64,000 nt of DNA from Bog-950 sp035299425 (GCA_035299425.1 DATGWP010000202.1:1-64000); one strand, 5' to 3'; positions 18,016 to 26,749 are shown, counted from the first letter of the stretch. Notes: generated by a model not told the origin, from the letters alone. Numbers and translations: made by a program.

Positions 18016-21000
18016 ATGCGTTTATTTTCTTCCCTATGTTTTGTGCTTTTATGTTGCCTGCTATCGGCGCAGGAAACCACCTTTAAAACTAATGGCCCCG
18101 ATGATTACCGCGAGGGTAAGCATGCCTTTACCGGTGCTACCATTTATGTGGCGTATAACCAAAAGACAGACAGCGCTACCCTGTATATACAGGATGGCAA
18201 AGTGGTAAAGGTAGAGCGAGGCGGAAAACCGGCGGCGGGCTGGATGGTGCACGACCTGAAGGGGAAGTTTATTTACCCTTCGTTTATAGATATTTTCAGC
18301 GACTACGGTATGCCCGAAGTGCCTAAAGCGAAAGGTGAAGATGGCCCGCAAATGGAGTCGAACATAAAGGGCGCCTATGGCTGGAACCAGGCTATACACA
18401 CCGATTTTCACGCTGATAAAAACTTTACGGTGAACGATAAAAATGCCGAGGAGCTGCGCAAGATTGGTTTTGGTGCAGTGCTTACACACCGCAAAGACGG
18501 CCTTGCCCGCGGCACCGGCAGTGTAGTTACACTGGCTAACGACAGAGAGAACTGGGTGATAATTAAACCAACCGCGAGCGCTCATTATTCTTTCCGCAAT
18601 GGTAACTCTACTCAGGATTATCCAAGCTCGCTGATGGGCCGAATTGCCTTGCTGCGCCAAACCTATCACGATGCCAAGTGGTATGCCAGCGCGTATGGCA
18701 AGCCAACCGGTACCGGCACACAGGTAGAGTATAACATTAACCTGGATGAATGGAACGCCCAGCAAAACCTGCCGCAGATATTTGATGCCAGCGGCGATTG
18801 GCTGAAGATAATGCGCGCCGATAAAATAGGCGATGAGTTTGGTGTACAATACATAATTAAAGCCAAAGGCGATGAATACCAGCGCATAGCAGAGGTTAAG
18901 AGCACCAATGCCAAACTGATAACCTCGCTCAACTTTCCGAAGGCGTATGAGGTAGAGGACCCTTATAAGGCGAATTGGATACAACTGGAAGACCTGAAGC
19001 ATTGGGAGCTTGCCCCAACCAATTGTGCGGCACTGGCAAAAGCAGGAATTGATTTTGCGCTGACCACTACCGACCTGGAAAAGAAGGATGAGTTTTTACC
19101 GGCGCTGCGCAAAGCTGTAAAGTATGGTTTAGACTCTACGGTGGCACTAAAGGCTTTGACCTATAATCCGGCGACCTTTGTAAACGCTTATGACAAAGTT
19201 GGTTCGCTGGAGGCCGGTAAACTGGCTAACTTTTTTGTGACCAATAAGTCGCTGTTTGACGATAAATGCGAGATAAACGAAAACTGGATAAACGGCAGGC
19301 GCTACGAGATAAAGGCGTTTGAGGCAAAGGATATACGCGGCGAATACACGCTGAACCTGCAGGCCACCAACCAATCGTTTAAGTTGAAAGTAAGCGGCGA
19401 GGCAGCCTCGCCAAAGGCGCAGATACTACTAAGCGATACAGTAAAACTGGACGTAAAACTTAGCTATAAAGACAACGATATAACGCTGGCTTTTGCCCCC
19501 GAAAAGAAGGGCGAGCAAAACAAAATACGCCTGAACGGAACCATTGACCACGCACAAAAGAGCTGGAGCGGTCGCGGGCAAACAGCAGACGGCAACTGGA
19601 CGGCATGGACTGGTAATCAATTAAAAGGACCAGATGCCGATACCGCAAAAGCAAAAAAAGATACTGTAGATGTAACTAAAAACCTAGGTAAGGTGATATA
19701 CCCTTTCCTGGCATATGGAGCCGACTCGATAGCAAAGCAGGAAAATTACCTGGTGAAAAACGGAACGGTTTGGACTAACGAAGCAGAGGGAATTTTGCAG
19801 AACACCGATGTGGTTATCCGCGGCGGAAAAATTTCGGCGGTGGGTAAAGGCCTGGCCTGCGCCGATTGCAAAACCATAGATGCTACCGGCAAACATGTAA
19901 CCACGGGTATAATAGATGAGCATAGCCACATAGCGATATCGGAAGGGGTGAACGAAGGAGGCGAAGCGAGCAGCGCCGAGGTGCGGATAGGCGATGTGGT
20001 GAACAGCGAGGACGTAAATATTTACCGTCAGCTTGCCGGTGGTGTAACCTGTGCGCAGCTACTGCATGGCTCGGCGAATCCTATTGGCGGACAGGCCCAA
20101 CTGATAAAACTGCGCTGGGGCTATGCTGCCGAGAAAATGAAATTTGAAGGGTCGGATGGCTTTATAAAGTTTGCGCTGGGCGAAAACGTAAAGCAATCTA
20201 ACTGGGGTGACCGCAACCGGGTGCGCTACCCGCAGACGCGGATGGGGGTAGAGCAGACGTACTACAACTACTTTAGTAAAGCAAAAGAATACAACCCCCA
20301 ACCCCCTAAAGGGGGCTCAACAGCCAAAGGCAAAACACCAGAACAAACAGGTACACCCGTTAGGCGCGACCTGGAGCTGGATGCTTTAAAAGAAATTTTG
20401 GATGGTAAGCGTTTTATCACATGTCACAGTTATGTGCAAAGCGAAATAAACATGCTGATGCATGTGGCGGATTCCTTCGGGTTTAAGGTTAACACCTTTA
20501 CACACATACTTGAAGGTTACAAGGTAGCTGACAAGATGAAGGCGCATGGTGTGAATGCATCGACCTTTGCCGATTGGTGGGCTTATAAATATGAGGTGAT
20601 AGATGCGATACCTTACAATGCAGCTATACTTACTAAAATGGGTGTGACCACCGCCATAAATTCGGACGATGCTGAGATGGCGCGCCGCTTAAACCAGGAA
20701 GCTGCCAAGAGTATCCGCTACGGCGGCTTGACCGAAGAGCAGGCCTGGAAACTTTGCACGCTTAACCCGGCTAAGATGCTACACGTAGATGACCGCACCG
20801 GCTCTATTAAAACCGGTAAGGATGCCGATGTGGTGGTGTGGAGCGATAACCCGCTTTCGATTTATGCGCGAGCCGAAAAGACCTTTGTAGATGGAATCCT
20901 GTTTTTTGACATGGAGAAAGATGCGCGTATACGCGAGGAGATTAAAAAAGAACGTGCGCGCTTAATTCAGAAAATGCTGGATGACAAAAAAGGCGGCGGC

Positions 21001-21069
21001 GCTACACAGGAACCCACCAAAAAGGAAAACCATGCGTATAGCTGCGGTGGGGACCATCATGATCACTAG
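18016..21069 (+). CDS. Exported double-domain amidohydrolase
   Basis: 1017 residues with signal peptide MRLFSSLCFVLLCCLLSAQ. It holds two amidohydrolase-type modules. The first (residues about 20-430) has lost the metal-binding HxH (FIYPSFIDIFSDYG replaces the usual PGxIDxHxH). The second (about 580-1000) keeps it: TTGIIDEHSHI, a later His in FTHILEGYK and Asp in INSDDAE, followed by the family ending SIKTGKDADVVVWS. A middle beta region separates them. The tail CGGDHHDH is His-rich and may bind metal. Residues about 760-775 (NPQPPKGGS) come from an inserted DNA palindrome. Periplasmic; substrate unknown (imidazolonepropionase/prolidase-like class). Forms an operon with the next gene 41 bases on. 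Confidence 0.9.
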   Translation: MRLFSSLCFVLLCCLLSAQETTFKTNGPDDYREGKHAFTGATIYVAYNQKTDSATLYIQDGKVVKVERGGKPAAGWMVHDLKGKFIYPSFIDIFSDYGMPEVPKAKGEDGPQMESNIKGAYGWNQAIHTDFHADKNFTVNDKNAEELRKIGFGAVLTHRKDGLARGTGSVVTLANDRENWVIIKPTASAHYSFRNGNSTQDYPSSLMGRIALLRQTYHDAKWYASAYGKPTGTGTQVEYNINLDEWNAQQNLPQIFDASGDWLKIMRADKIGDEFGVQYIIKAKGDEYQRIAEVKSTNAKLITSLNFPKAYEVEDPYKANWIQLEDLKHWELAPTNCAALAKAGIDFALTTTDLEKKDEFLPALRKAVKYGLDSTVALKALTYNPATFVNAYDKVGSLEAGKLANFFVTNKSLFDDKCEINENWINGRRYEIKAFEAKDIRGEYTLNLQATNQSFKLKVSGEAASPKAQILLSDTVKLDVKLSYKDNDITLAFAPEKKGEQNKIRLNGTIDHAQKSWSGRGQTADGNWTAWTGNQLKGPDADTAKAKKDTVDVTKNLGKVIYPFLAYGADSIAKQENYLVKNGTVWTNEAEGILQNTDVVIRGGKISAVGKGLACADCKTIDATGKHVTTGIIDEHSHIAISEGVNEGGEASSAEVRIGDVVNSEDVNIYRQLAGGVTCAQLLHGSANPIGGQAQLIKLRWGYAAEKMKFEGSDGFIKFALGENVKQSNWGDRNRVRYPQTRMGVEQTYYNYFSKAKEYNPQPPKGGSTAKGKTPEQTGTPVRRDLELDALKEILDGKRFITCHSYVQSEINMLMHVADSFGFKVNTFTHILEGYKVADKMKAHGVNASTFADWWAYKYEVIDAIPYNAAILTKMGVTTAINSDDAEMARRLNQEAAKSIRYGGLTEEQAWKLCTLNPAKMLHVDDRTGSIKTGKDADVVVWSDNPLSIYARAEKTFVDGILFFDMEKDARIREEIKKERARLIQKMLDDKKGGGATQEPTKKENHAYSCGGDHHDH
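20300..20317 (+). repeat. Intergenic-type palindrome inside a coding sequence
   Basis: The palindrome CCCCCTAAAGGGGG (20302-20315) lies in frame within the amidohydrolase gene and encodes part of NPQPPKGGS. The surrounding residues to about 20360 (STAKGKTPEQTGTPV) are low-complexity, as expected for an inserted linker. Confidence 0.7.
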
Positions 21070-21110
21070 AAATTTTTGAATTACCAATTTGCAATTATCA
21101 ATCAAGAAAT

Positions 21111-22415
21111 ATGAACTCAATTAAAAGCGTCTTCCTTTCATTTACTGCCTTGTTAAGCTATGGCTTTGCCGTGGCCCAAAGCGAAGTGCCAGCACCGGCG
21201 CCTAAGCAAACACAGGCTATTTACCTAACACATGCTACGGTGCACACCGGCGATGGCAAGGTGTTGCAAAATGCTACGGTTGCGTTTGCAAATGGCGTGA
21301 TAAGCATGGTAGAGGAGAACCCGTCTTTTAAAACCGATGAAACCGGTAAGGTGATAGACTGCACCGGTAAGCATATTTACCCGGGCCTGATAGCGCCTAA
21401 CACTAAAGTGGGTATAGATGAAATTGAGGCTGTGCGCGCAACCAATGATTTTGCCGAGGTGGGCGTTTACAATCCCGATGCGCGCGCTATTATAGCCTAT
21501 AACACCGATAGCCGCGTAACGCCTACGGTACGCAGCAATGGTATTTTGTTTGCACAAAGTACCCCTATGTGGAGCACTATATCGGGCACATCGGCGGTGG
21601 TGCAGTTGGATGCGTGGAACTGGGAAGACGCCCTAGTAAAAGAAGACGGTATATGGATGTACTGGCCAAGCATGATGACACGCGGAGGATGGTGGGGCGA
21701 GCCGGAGCCGGCCAAAGCCAATAAAGAATACGACAAGCAAGTGAATGCTATTAAAGATTATTTCCGTGAGGCTAAGAGTTATTATGAAGCGGGAGCGCAT
21801 GCTAAAACGAACCTGCGTTTTGAGGCTATGCGCGGACTGTTTAACCAAAGCAAAAATGTGTATGTAAATGTAGATGCCGTAAAAGAGATGCAGCATGTAA
21901 TTGCCTTTGCCGAAGAATTTGGCTTGAAGCTGGTGATAAGCGGTGGCGAAGAAAGCTGGATGATAGCCGATGAACTGGCCAAGAAAAAGATACCGGTGAT
22001 ACTTGGCAAAACACATGAATTGCCGGGCAGTGCCGATGCGGATGTAGACCAGCCCTTTAAAACACCGACTATTTTGCAAAAAGCGGGTGTGCTGTTTTGC
22101 ATAAGCATACCAGGCGGTTTTTGGCAGGAGCGCAACCTTAGCTATAATGCCGGTACCGCTGTGGCTTATGGTTTGACCAAAGAGCAGGCGCTGGCTGCTA
22201 TTACACTGAACACGGCGAAGATTTTAGGAGTAGATAGTAAGATAGGTTCGCTGGAGAAAGGCAAAGATGCATCGCTGATAGTATCCAGCGGTGATGTGCT
22301 GGATATGCGCACCTCTACTATTGAATATGCTTTTATCAATGGCCGTCAGATAAACCTGGACAATAAGCAGAAAGAGCTTAACCAGAAGTTTATGAAGAAG
22401 TATGGGTTGAATTAA
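21111..22415 (+). CDS. Exported amidohydrolase-family protein lacking the HxH motif
   Basis: 434 residues, signal peptide ending near FAVAQ. The family frame is present (IYLTHATVHTGDGKVLQNA at the start; IGSLEKGKDASLIVSSGDVLDM near the end), but the first metal-ligand motif reads IYPGLIAPNTKVGIDE where active members have HxH. Later ligand positions are also not obvious. Probably a catalytically inactive or altered partner of the upstream amidohydrolase, with which it is likely co-transcribed. Such pairs are typical of Bacteroidota; a joint complex is inference. Confidence 0.88.
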   Translation: MNSIKSVFLSFTALLSYGFAVAQSEVPAPAPKQTQAIYLTHATVHTGDGKVLQNATVAFANGVISMVEENPSFKTDETGKVIDCTGKHIYPGLIAPNTKVGIDEIEAVRATNDFAEVGVYNPDARAIIAYNTDSRVTPTVRSNGILFAQSTPMWSTISGTSAVVQLDAWNWEDALVKEDGIWMYWPSMMTRGGWWGEPEPAKANKEYDKQVNAIKDYFREAKSYYEAGAHAKTNLRFEAMRGLFNQSKNVYVNVDAVKEMQHVIAFAEEFGLKLVISGGEESWMIADELAKKKIPVILGKTHELPGSADADVDQPFKTPTILQKAGVLFCISIPGGFWQERNLSYNAGTAVAYGLTKEQALAAITLNTAKILGVDSKIGSLEKGKDASLIVSSGDVLDMRTSTIEYAFINGRQINLDNKQKELNQKFMKKYGLN

Positions 22416-22443
22416 TTTTTGTTGTAATCTATATACCTTTCAG

Positions 22444-22479
22444 AAATCCGAAGTATTAAAAACTTCGGATTTCTTTTTT
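22444..22479 (+). terminator. Intrinsic terminator of the amidohydrolase operon
   Basis: An 11-bp stem AAATCCGAAGT/ACTTCGGATTT followed by CTTTTTTC, 29 bases after the stop at 22415 and only 15 bases before the next start, so it may also limit read-through into the DKNYY gene. Confidence 0.85.
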
Positions 22480-22493
22480 CATATTGTTTCACA

Positions 22494-23219
22494 ATGAAAT
22501 CGCTTGCCCTTTTATTTTTAGTAGTAGCCATGCTTAGCAGTTGCGTGGGCTATGTTAAGAAAAGCGACGGAGTGTATTACAGAGATTGTAACGAGGCTAA
22601 TGGCTGCAGCCTGAGAAAAATTGACGCCGACCCAGAAACCTTTGAAACACTAGGCGATGGATATGCGCGCGATATAGACCGGGTATTTATAGGTGGCGGC
22701 CCTATTGAAGGTGCGGATGCTGCCACCTTTAAGGTGTTGAGCAATTCATACGCGGTTGACAAAGACCACGCTTACTATGGCGGCCATGTTATTGAATCAT
22801 CTACCGGCAAAAACTTTAAGGTTATAGATGCTTATTATTCTACCGATGACATAGATGTTTTTTATCAAAGCAACCCACTTAAGGTTTGCTCTGTAAAAAA
22901 TTTTCGCCGATTGTATGAAGATGATAAAGAATCGCTGTCTGACTACTGGTCTACTGATGGCTGTTACTATTACTACATGCATTTTAAAATTCCATCCGCC
23001 GATTATACCAATGTGCAGTTGCTAAAAGAAACGCCCGGCTTTGCGAAAGACAAACAATGGGTTTATAACCTGGACCAAAAAATTAATTTCAATATTGATG
23101 GTGAAAAAATTCTTGATACGGTAGATGCAGCTTCGTTTACTATAAACAAATACTGCGATAGCTGCCGCGATAAATTTGGCTGTATTAACTTATACAAAGG
23201 CAGGGTGCCCTGCAACTAA
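22494..23219 (+). CDS. DKNYY-domain lipoprotein
   Basis: 241 residues. The N-terminus MKSLALLFLVVAMLSSC has a lipobox (LSSC). The body has repeated units with the pattern F-x-x-L-x-x-x-YAxDxxxVxxxGxxI, e.g. TFETLGDGYARDIDRVFIGG and TFKVLSNSYAVDKDHAYYGG, which is the DKNYY family signature; function of that family is not established. Four paired cysteines appear in the last third (CDSCRDKFGC). Its TAA overlaps the TAG of the convergent gene (shared CTAA at 23216-23219). Confidence 0.85.
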   Translation: MKSLALLFLVVAMLSSCVGYVKKSDGVYYRDCNEANGCSLRKIDADPETFETLGDGYARDIDRVFIGGGPIEGADAATFKVLSNSYAVDKDHAYYGGHVIESSTGKNFKVIDAYYSTDDIDVFYQSNPLKVCSVKNFRRLYEDDKESLSDYWSTDGCYYYYMHFKIPSADYTNVQLLKETPGFAKDKQWVYNLDQKINFNIDGEKILDTVDAASFTINKYCDSCRDKFGCINLYKGRVPCN

Positions 23220-23800
23220 CCAACCAACCGGTACGCTCCAAAACCTATGGCCGCACACAGCACCAAAAAAGGCAGATACCAAAGCGCCGACACCAAAGAC
23301 CAGCCAATAAACGCCAGCACTTCTTTTGCTTTTGCAGGAGAGTTATCTGCTTTGTTTAACTGTAACAGGTCCTGAATTTGAGCGATGCTCATTTTCATCA
23401 GGTCTTCTTTCTTGTAGTGGTTGCGGTAGAGGTTTTGTGTACGGCGGCCGCGGATAAATGCGCGGAAAGTTTTGCGTGGAAAGAAAATAAGCCCAACGGC
23501 AATGCCCCCTAAATCTAAAACCAGAGCTGCTGTAAAATCGCCACAACCGGTGCTTACTTCCCATGCGCCAATTTCGGCTTCGCCCTGCCAATCACTTTCG
23601 TAACCAGTAACTATATGGTGTATATCGTGAAACACCAATGCTCTTTTCCGCGATTCGGTATTGGGGAACGGAATGCGGAAGTATTTCATGTCGAGATAAG
23701 CTACGTTGTTGTTGAGGCCGCCCTCTTCGCCCAGGTTGTGTTTTGCAAAGAAGATGTTGAGAGCTTCGCGGAGCGTGAGAGATGGATGGTAGGTAGACAT
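23216..23800 (-). CDS. Coq4-like membrane protein
   Basis: 194 residues from the ATG at 23800 (MSTYHPSLTLREALNIFF); an upstream ATG at 23866 adds a Cys-rich stretch that overlaps a dispersed repeat and is less likely. The motif HDIHHIVTGYESDWQGEAEIGAWEV (positions about 64-88) matches the HDxxH..GE metal-binding signature of Coq4-type proteins, which act in ubiquinone biosynthesis in other lineages. A hydrophobic segment follows (VLDLGGIAVGLIFF) and the C-terminus has a second membrane helix. Bacteroidota use menaquinone, so the role here is unclear. Confidence 0.65.
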   Translation of the reverse strand: MSTYHPSLTLREALNIFFAKHNLGEEGGLNNNVAYLDMKYFRIPFPNTESRKRALVFHDIHHIVTGYESDWQGEAEIGAWEVSTGCGDFTAALVLDLGGIAVGLIFFPRKTFRAFIRGRRTQNLYRNHYKKEDLMKMSIAQIQDLLQLNKADNSPAKAKEVLAFIGWSLVSALWYLPFLVLCAAIGFGAYRLVG

Positions 23801-23824
23801 ATGAAAGGGCTTTAAGGCAGTTTC

Positions 23825-23847
23825 GCACAGAGACACGGAGTAAAGAC
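23825..23847 (+). repeat. Copy of dispersed CACAGAGACACGGAG tract
   Basis: GCACAGAGACACGGAGTAAA lies just upstream of the 23800 start and resembles tracts at 17779 and 26208. Confidence 0.4.
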
Positions 23848-23910
23848 AGGAGGCAACACAAAACACGGGCTGCTCTGTAATTCCATTCTGTTTCCGTTCG
23901 AAATTGGTTA

Positions 23911-25398
23911 CTATTCCTTTACAAACATCTTAATTTTTCGTTCGGTTTCGTTTTTTACCTCCATAAAATATACTCCGGGTATAAAACCGTTGAGAGATAT
24001 TACTAAACTATTTGTGCCGCCTGTTTGAAACCCTGCGGTGTGGGCTTTTACCACTTGCCCTAGTGCATTGGTTATCCGCACCTCTACATTTCCCGATTTT
24101 GCAAAACCATAAGTAAGCCTCATGTTGTCTTTCACCGGTACAGGTGCTATTAATAGCTGCCCGTTGTACTCGCTTATATTTTTTATAGCTGTGGTAAGGC
24201 ATGGACCCGGGTTATAACTTGTAATCCCACCAAAGAAGGTAGCGGTGCAGGGATTGGGATAGGTTACACTATCGCAGCCGCACACCGGGTCGTATAAAGG
24301 TGCATCGCAACACAAACCGGGAGGGTTACATATTAAGGCAGAATCGATACAGATATGTGCACCGGCCAGTGAGTCGCAAGCGGTGGCACTACAGCCATTA
24401 ACATCGGTAATAGTTACGCAGTAGTTGCCCTCGCCCAGGTTAGCTATTGAGTCGATATTTAGCCCGCTACTGCCGTTGCTCCAGCTATAGCTTACCGGTG
24501 CGGTAACATTTACGGGTGTGGCTTTCAGCCAACCATTGTAAGCAACATACGAGGTAGGGTTTTGTTTTTGTAATTGCACCGATGCATTGCATGGTGGTGC
24601 CAGTGCGGTGTCTATACATGTAATATCTATGATGGTGCCCTGCATGCAAATGCTTTTGCAGGTGGTGTTTGGTGTAAACGAAAACCCGATGGCATCGCCG
24701 GCTTCCAGCCCCAGTGCCTCTATGGAGATATTGCAAGGCAGAAATAGTGTGGTGTCACCGGTGTCGATTAATAAGCAGTTTGTACCCTGTACTATTATAC
24801 CTGTGTTTGTGCATTGGGGTGCATCTAATTGCAGATGATCTATTTTAAACTCGGTGGCTTGCTGTACAATACCGCAACCACCTACCAGGGCACCACCCAG
24901 GATCGTAATACGGCACGAGTCGAAGCTGCTGCTGTTTTGCGAAACCGGCACTACTGCATGCAGATAGCTAAGTGCCAGGCCGGTGGTATCTACCTGCCAT
25001 TTGCCGCTATCTACTACGGTGGTGCCGTTTAATATTTCTATTAATACAGAGGCTGTATCTTTTTCATTCCAGGCATCATCGTTTACGCAGGGGGCAAATA
25101 TGTATTTATAATAAAAGCTCAGGGCCGATGGATGTTGCGATATAGCGAAAGTGGTGGTAGCCATGGGTTTAAAAACACCATTGGCAAAAAAGTTGGCGGC
25201 GTAGCTGCCCGTGTATTCGTCACTGTCTTTTCTTACTATGTAGGGTTCATAAGGGGGCAGGGTAAGCGGACGGCTGTTTGTTTGCCATTGCAGCAGTACA
25301 GGCTGATTATCCCATAGTTCCATACCTGCGTTGGGTATTTGTGCAAATAGTATAGCAGAGTTGATTAACAGGAGCAGGGTAGAGATATGTTTTTTCAT
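23911..25398 (-). CDS. T9SS type A cargo protein with SprB and Kazal-like domains
   Basis: 495 residues, signal peptide ending near ILFAQ. Residues about 20-200 form a carbohydrate-binding-like beta domain (Spam with WDNQPVLLQW, FAISQHPSALSFYYKY). A SprB-like repeat (APVSYSWSNGSSG .. GEGNYCVTITDVNGC) sits near 300-345. Residues about 360-400 contain CCDAPLYDPVCGCDSVTY and NPCTATFFGG .. GPC, a Kazal-type pattern (C-x-PVCG-D-x-x-TY-x-N-x-C). The C-terminus (APVPVKDNMRLTYG .. IPGVYFMEVKN) is a type A T9SS CTD. If the Kazal fold forms, this could be a surface protease inhibitor; this is inference. Confidence 0.88.
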   Translation of the reverse strand: MKKHISTLLLLINSAILFAQIPNAGMELWDNQPVLLQWQTNSRPLTLPPYEPYIVRKDSDEYTGSYAANFFANGVFKPMATTTFAISQHPSALSFYYKYIFAPCVNDDAWNEKDTASVLIEILNGTTVVDSGKWQVDTTGLALSYLHAVVPVSQNSSSFDSCRITILGGALVGGCGIVQQATEFKIDHLQLDAPQCTNTGIIVQGTNCLLIDTGDTTLFLPCNISIEALGLEAGDAIGFSFTPNTTCKSICMQGTIIDITCIDTALAPPCNASVQLQKQNPTSYVAYNGWLKATPVNVTAPVSYSWSNGSSGLNIDSIANLGEGNYCVTITDVNGCSATACDSLAGAHICIDSALICNPPGLCCDAPLYDPVCGCDSVTYPNPCTATFFGGITSYNPGPCLTTAIKNISEYNGQLLIAPVPVKDNMRLTYGFAKSGNVEVRITNALGQVVKAHTAGFQTGGTNSLVISLNGFIPGVYFMEVKNETERKIKMFVKE

Positions 25399-25511
25399 AG
25401 TTCGTGTTTATTGCAGGGTGTCCTTATTAAGAACGTAGCAAAAGCCATTGGCGTTGCTTTCAATCATTTCGAAGAGAAAAAATACATTCGCGGCATAAAG
25501 ATAGCTGTGTT

Positions 25512-26195
25512 ATGGGCAAGGCCAAAATGTTTAAGATAACGAGTATTGATTCGTTTCCGAATGTGTATCAGAACCCTCATTTTACCAATACCAAACTGAA
25601 GGACCATGAGGGCAAGGAGCGGGAGCTGGCGGGCAAGTGGCGCAGCGAGGTATTTAAGAATGATAACCCGATAGTGCTTGAGCTGGCCTGTGGTAAAGGA
25701 GACTATGCCCTGGCGCTGGCCCGCAAATACCCCCACAAGAATTTTATTGGTATAGATAGCAAAGGTGCGCGTTTGTTTACGGGCAGTAAAACTGCGCTTG
25801 ATGAAGGGCTGAGCAATGTGGTATTTGTGCGGATGAAGATTGAGAACATTCTTAATTTTTTTGCGGCCGGTGAGGTGGATGAAATTTGGATTACTTTTCC
25901 GGACCCCTTTCCTAAACTGGGCGATGCCAAGCGCCGGTTAAGCGCCCCTAAGTTTCTGGAGCGCTATAAACAGGTATCTAAACCGGGGGCTATACTTAAC
26001 TTTAAGACCGACGACCTGCCGCTGCATTTGTTTACCGAAGAGATGGCCAGAGAGTTCAGTCCCGAGGTTATTTACTGCAAACAGGATATATATAGCGGCC
26101 CGCTTGACTTTGAGGAACTGGAAATAAAAACGTATTACGAGAAGAAACACCTTGCCATTGGGCGAACAATCAATTATATTAGGTTCCGGTTGTGA
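25512..26195 (+). CDS. trmB: tRNA (guanine-N7-)-methyltransferase
   Basis: 227 residues, the usual length. Methylates guanine 46 in the variable loop of tRNAs using S-adenosylmethionine. Visible motifs: SAM-binding VLELACGKGDYALALA (about 53-68), acidic loop FIGIDSKGARL, and catalytic-region motif ITFPDPFPK (about 122-130), where most members have FPDPWPK. C-terminal YYEKKHLAIGRTINYIRF is also typical. Stands between the Kazal gene (divergent) and the alkyltransferase-like gene. Confidence 0.95.
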   Translation: MGKAKMFKITSIDSFPNVYQNPHFTNTKLKDHEGKERELAGKWRSEVFKNDNPIVLELACGKGDYALALARKYPHKNFIGIDSKGARLFTGSKTALDEGLSNVVFVRMKIENILNFFAAGEVDEIWITFPDPFPKLGDAKRRLSAPKFLERYKQVSKPGAILNFKTDDLPLHLFTEEMAREFSPEVIYCKQDIYSGPLDFEELEIKTYYEKKHLAIGRTINYIRFRL

Positions 26196-26207
26196 CAAAG
26201 GCACTTA

Positions 26208-26245
26208 CCACAGAGGCACAGAATACATAGAGATGCACAGAGTAT
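26208..26245 (+). repeat. Copy of dispersed CCACAGAGGCACAGAAT tract
   Basis: ACCACAGAGGCACAGAATAC followed by ATAGAGATGCACAGAG. The cleanest copy of a tract also seen at 8788, 17779 and 23825; it lies between trmB and the next gene. Confidence 0.55.
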
Positions 26246-26263
26246 ACAATTTTAACCTTTAAC

Positions 26264-26677
26264 ATGAGCAAACAGACGAAGGTTGCGGCGAAACCTAAGA
26301 CGAAAGCAGTAAAGGCCAAGAAGGCGCTACAACCTGCCGAAAGCAAGAGTTATACGTTTTTTCAGAACGTGTATGAGGTGGCACGGCTGATACCCAAGGG
26401 CCGGGTGACCAGTTATGGGGCTATTGCTAAGTATTTGGGCAGCGGACGGTCGGCGCGGCTGGTGGGCTATGCCATGAACGATGCGGGACGCCAGGTACCC
26501 CATGTGCCGGCACATAGAGTGCTGAACAGGAATGGTTTACTTACTGGTAAACACCATTTTAACCCGCCCGGGTTAATGCAGAAGCTTTTGGAAAAAGAGG
26601 GCATAAAAGTGAAAAAAGATGCTGTAATTGATTTTAAAACCGTATTTTGGGACCCTCTTCAGGAGCTCAGTCTGTAA
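26264..26677 (+). CDS. Alkyltransferase-like (ATL) DNA-binding protein
   Basis: 137 residues. After a Lys/Ala-rich tail of about 30 residues comes the O6-alkylguanine-DNA alkyltransferase C-terminal domain: VYEVARLIPKGRVTSYGAIAKYLG (helix-turn-helix region), then GYAMNDAGRQVPHVPAHRVLNRNG. The active-site motif PCHRV reads PAHRV, so the acceptor cysteine is Ala. Proteins of this type bind O6-alkylguanine but do not transfer the alkyl group; they hand lesions to nucleotide excision repair (known for ATL proteins with W or A at this position). Likely a cytosolic DNA-damage sensor. Confidence 0.88.
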   Translation: MSKQTKVAAKPKTKAVKAKKALQPAESKSYTFFQNVYEVARLIPKGRVTSYGAIAKYLGSGRSARLVGYAMNDAGRQVPHVPAHRVLNRNGLLTGKHHFNPPGLMQKLLEKEGIKVKKDAVIDFKTVFWDPLQELSL

Positions 26678-26718
26678 TTGATTAGCCAATAAACCGCTCA
26701 AATTATCCGGCTAACGTA

Positions 26719-26749
26719 TTTGCTTATTAGTATAGGAATCATACATTTG
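26719..26749 (+). promoter_or_regulatory. Strong Bacteroidota-type promoter of the PID-CTERM-like gene
   Basis: TTTG (26719-26722), 19-base spacer, TACATTTG (26742-26749): an exact match to the -33/-7 consensus, 26 bases before the ATG. Confidence 0.75.

Noticed and set aside
20300..20317. Frameshift or sequencing artefact in the amidohydrolase gene
   Set aside because: The palindrome keeps the reading frame open and both flanks match family sequence, so it is treated as an in-frame insertion.
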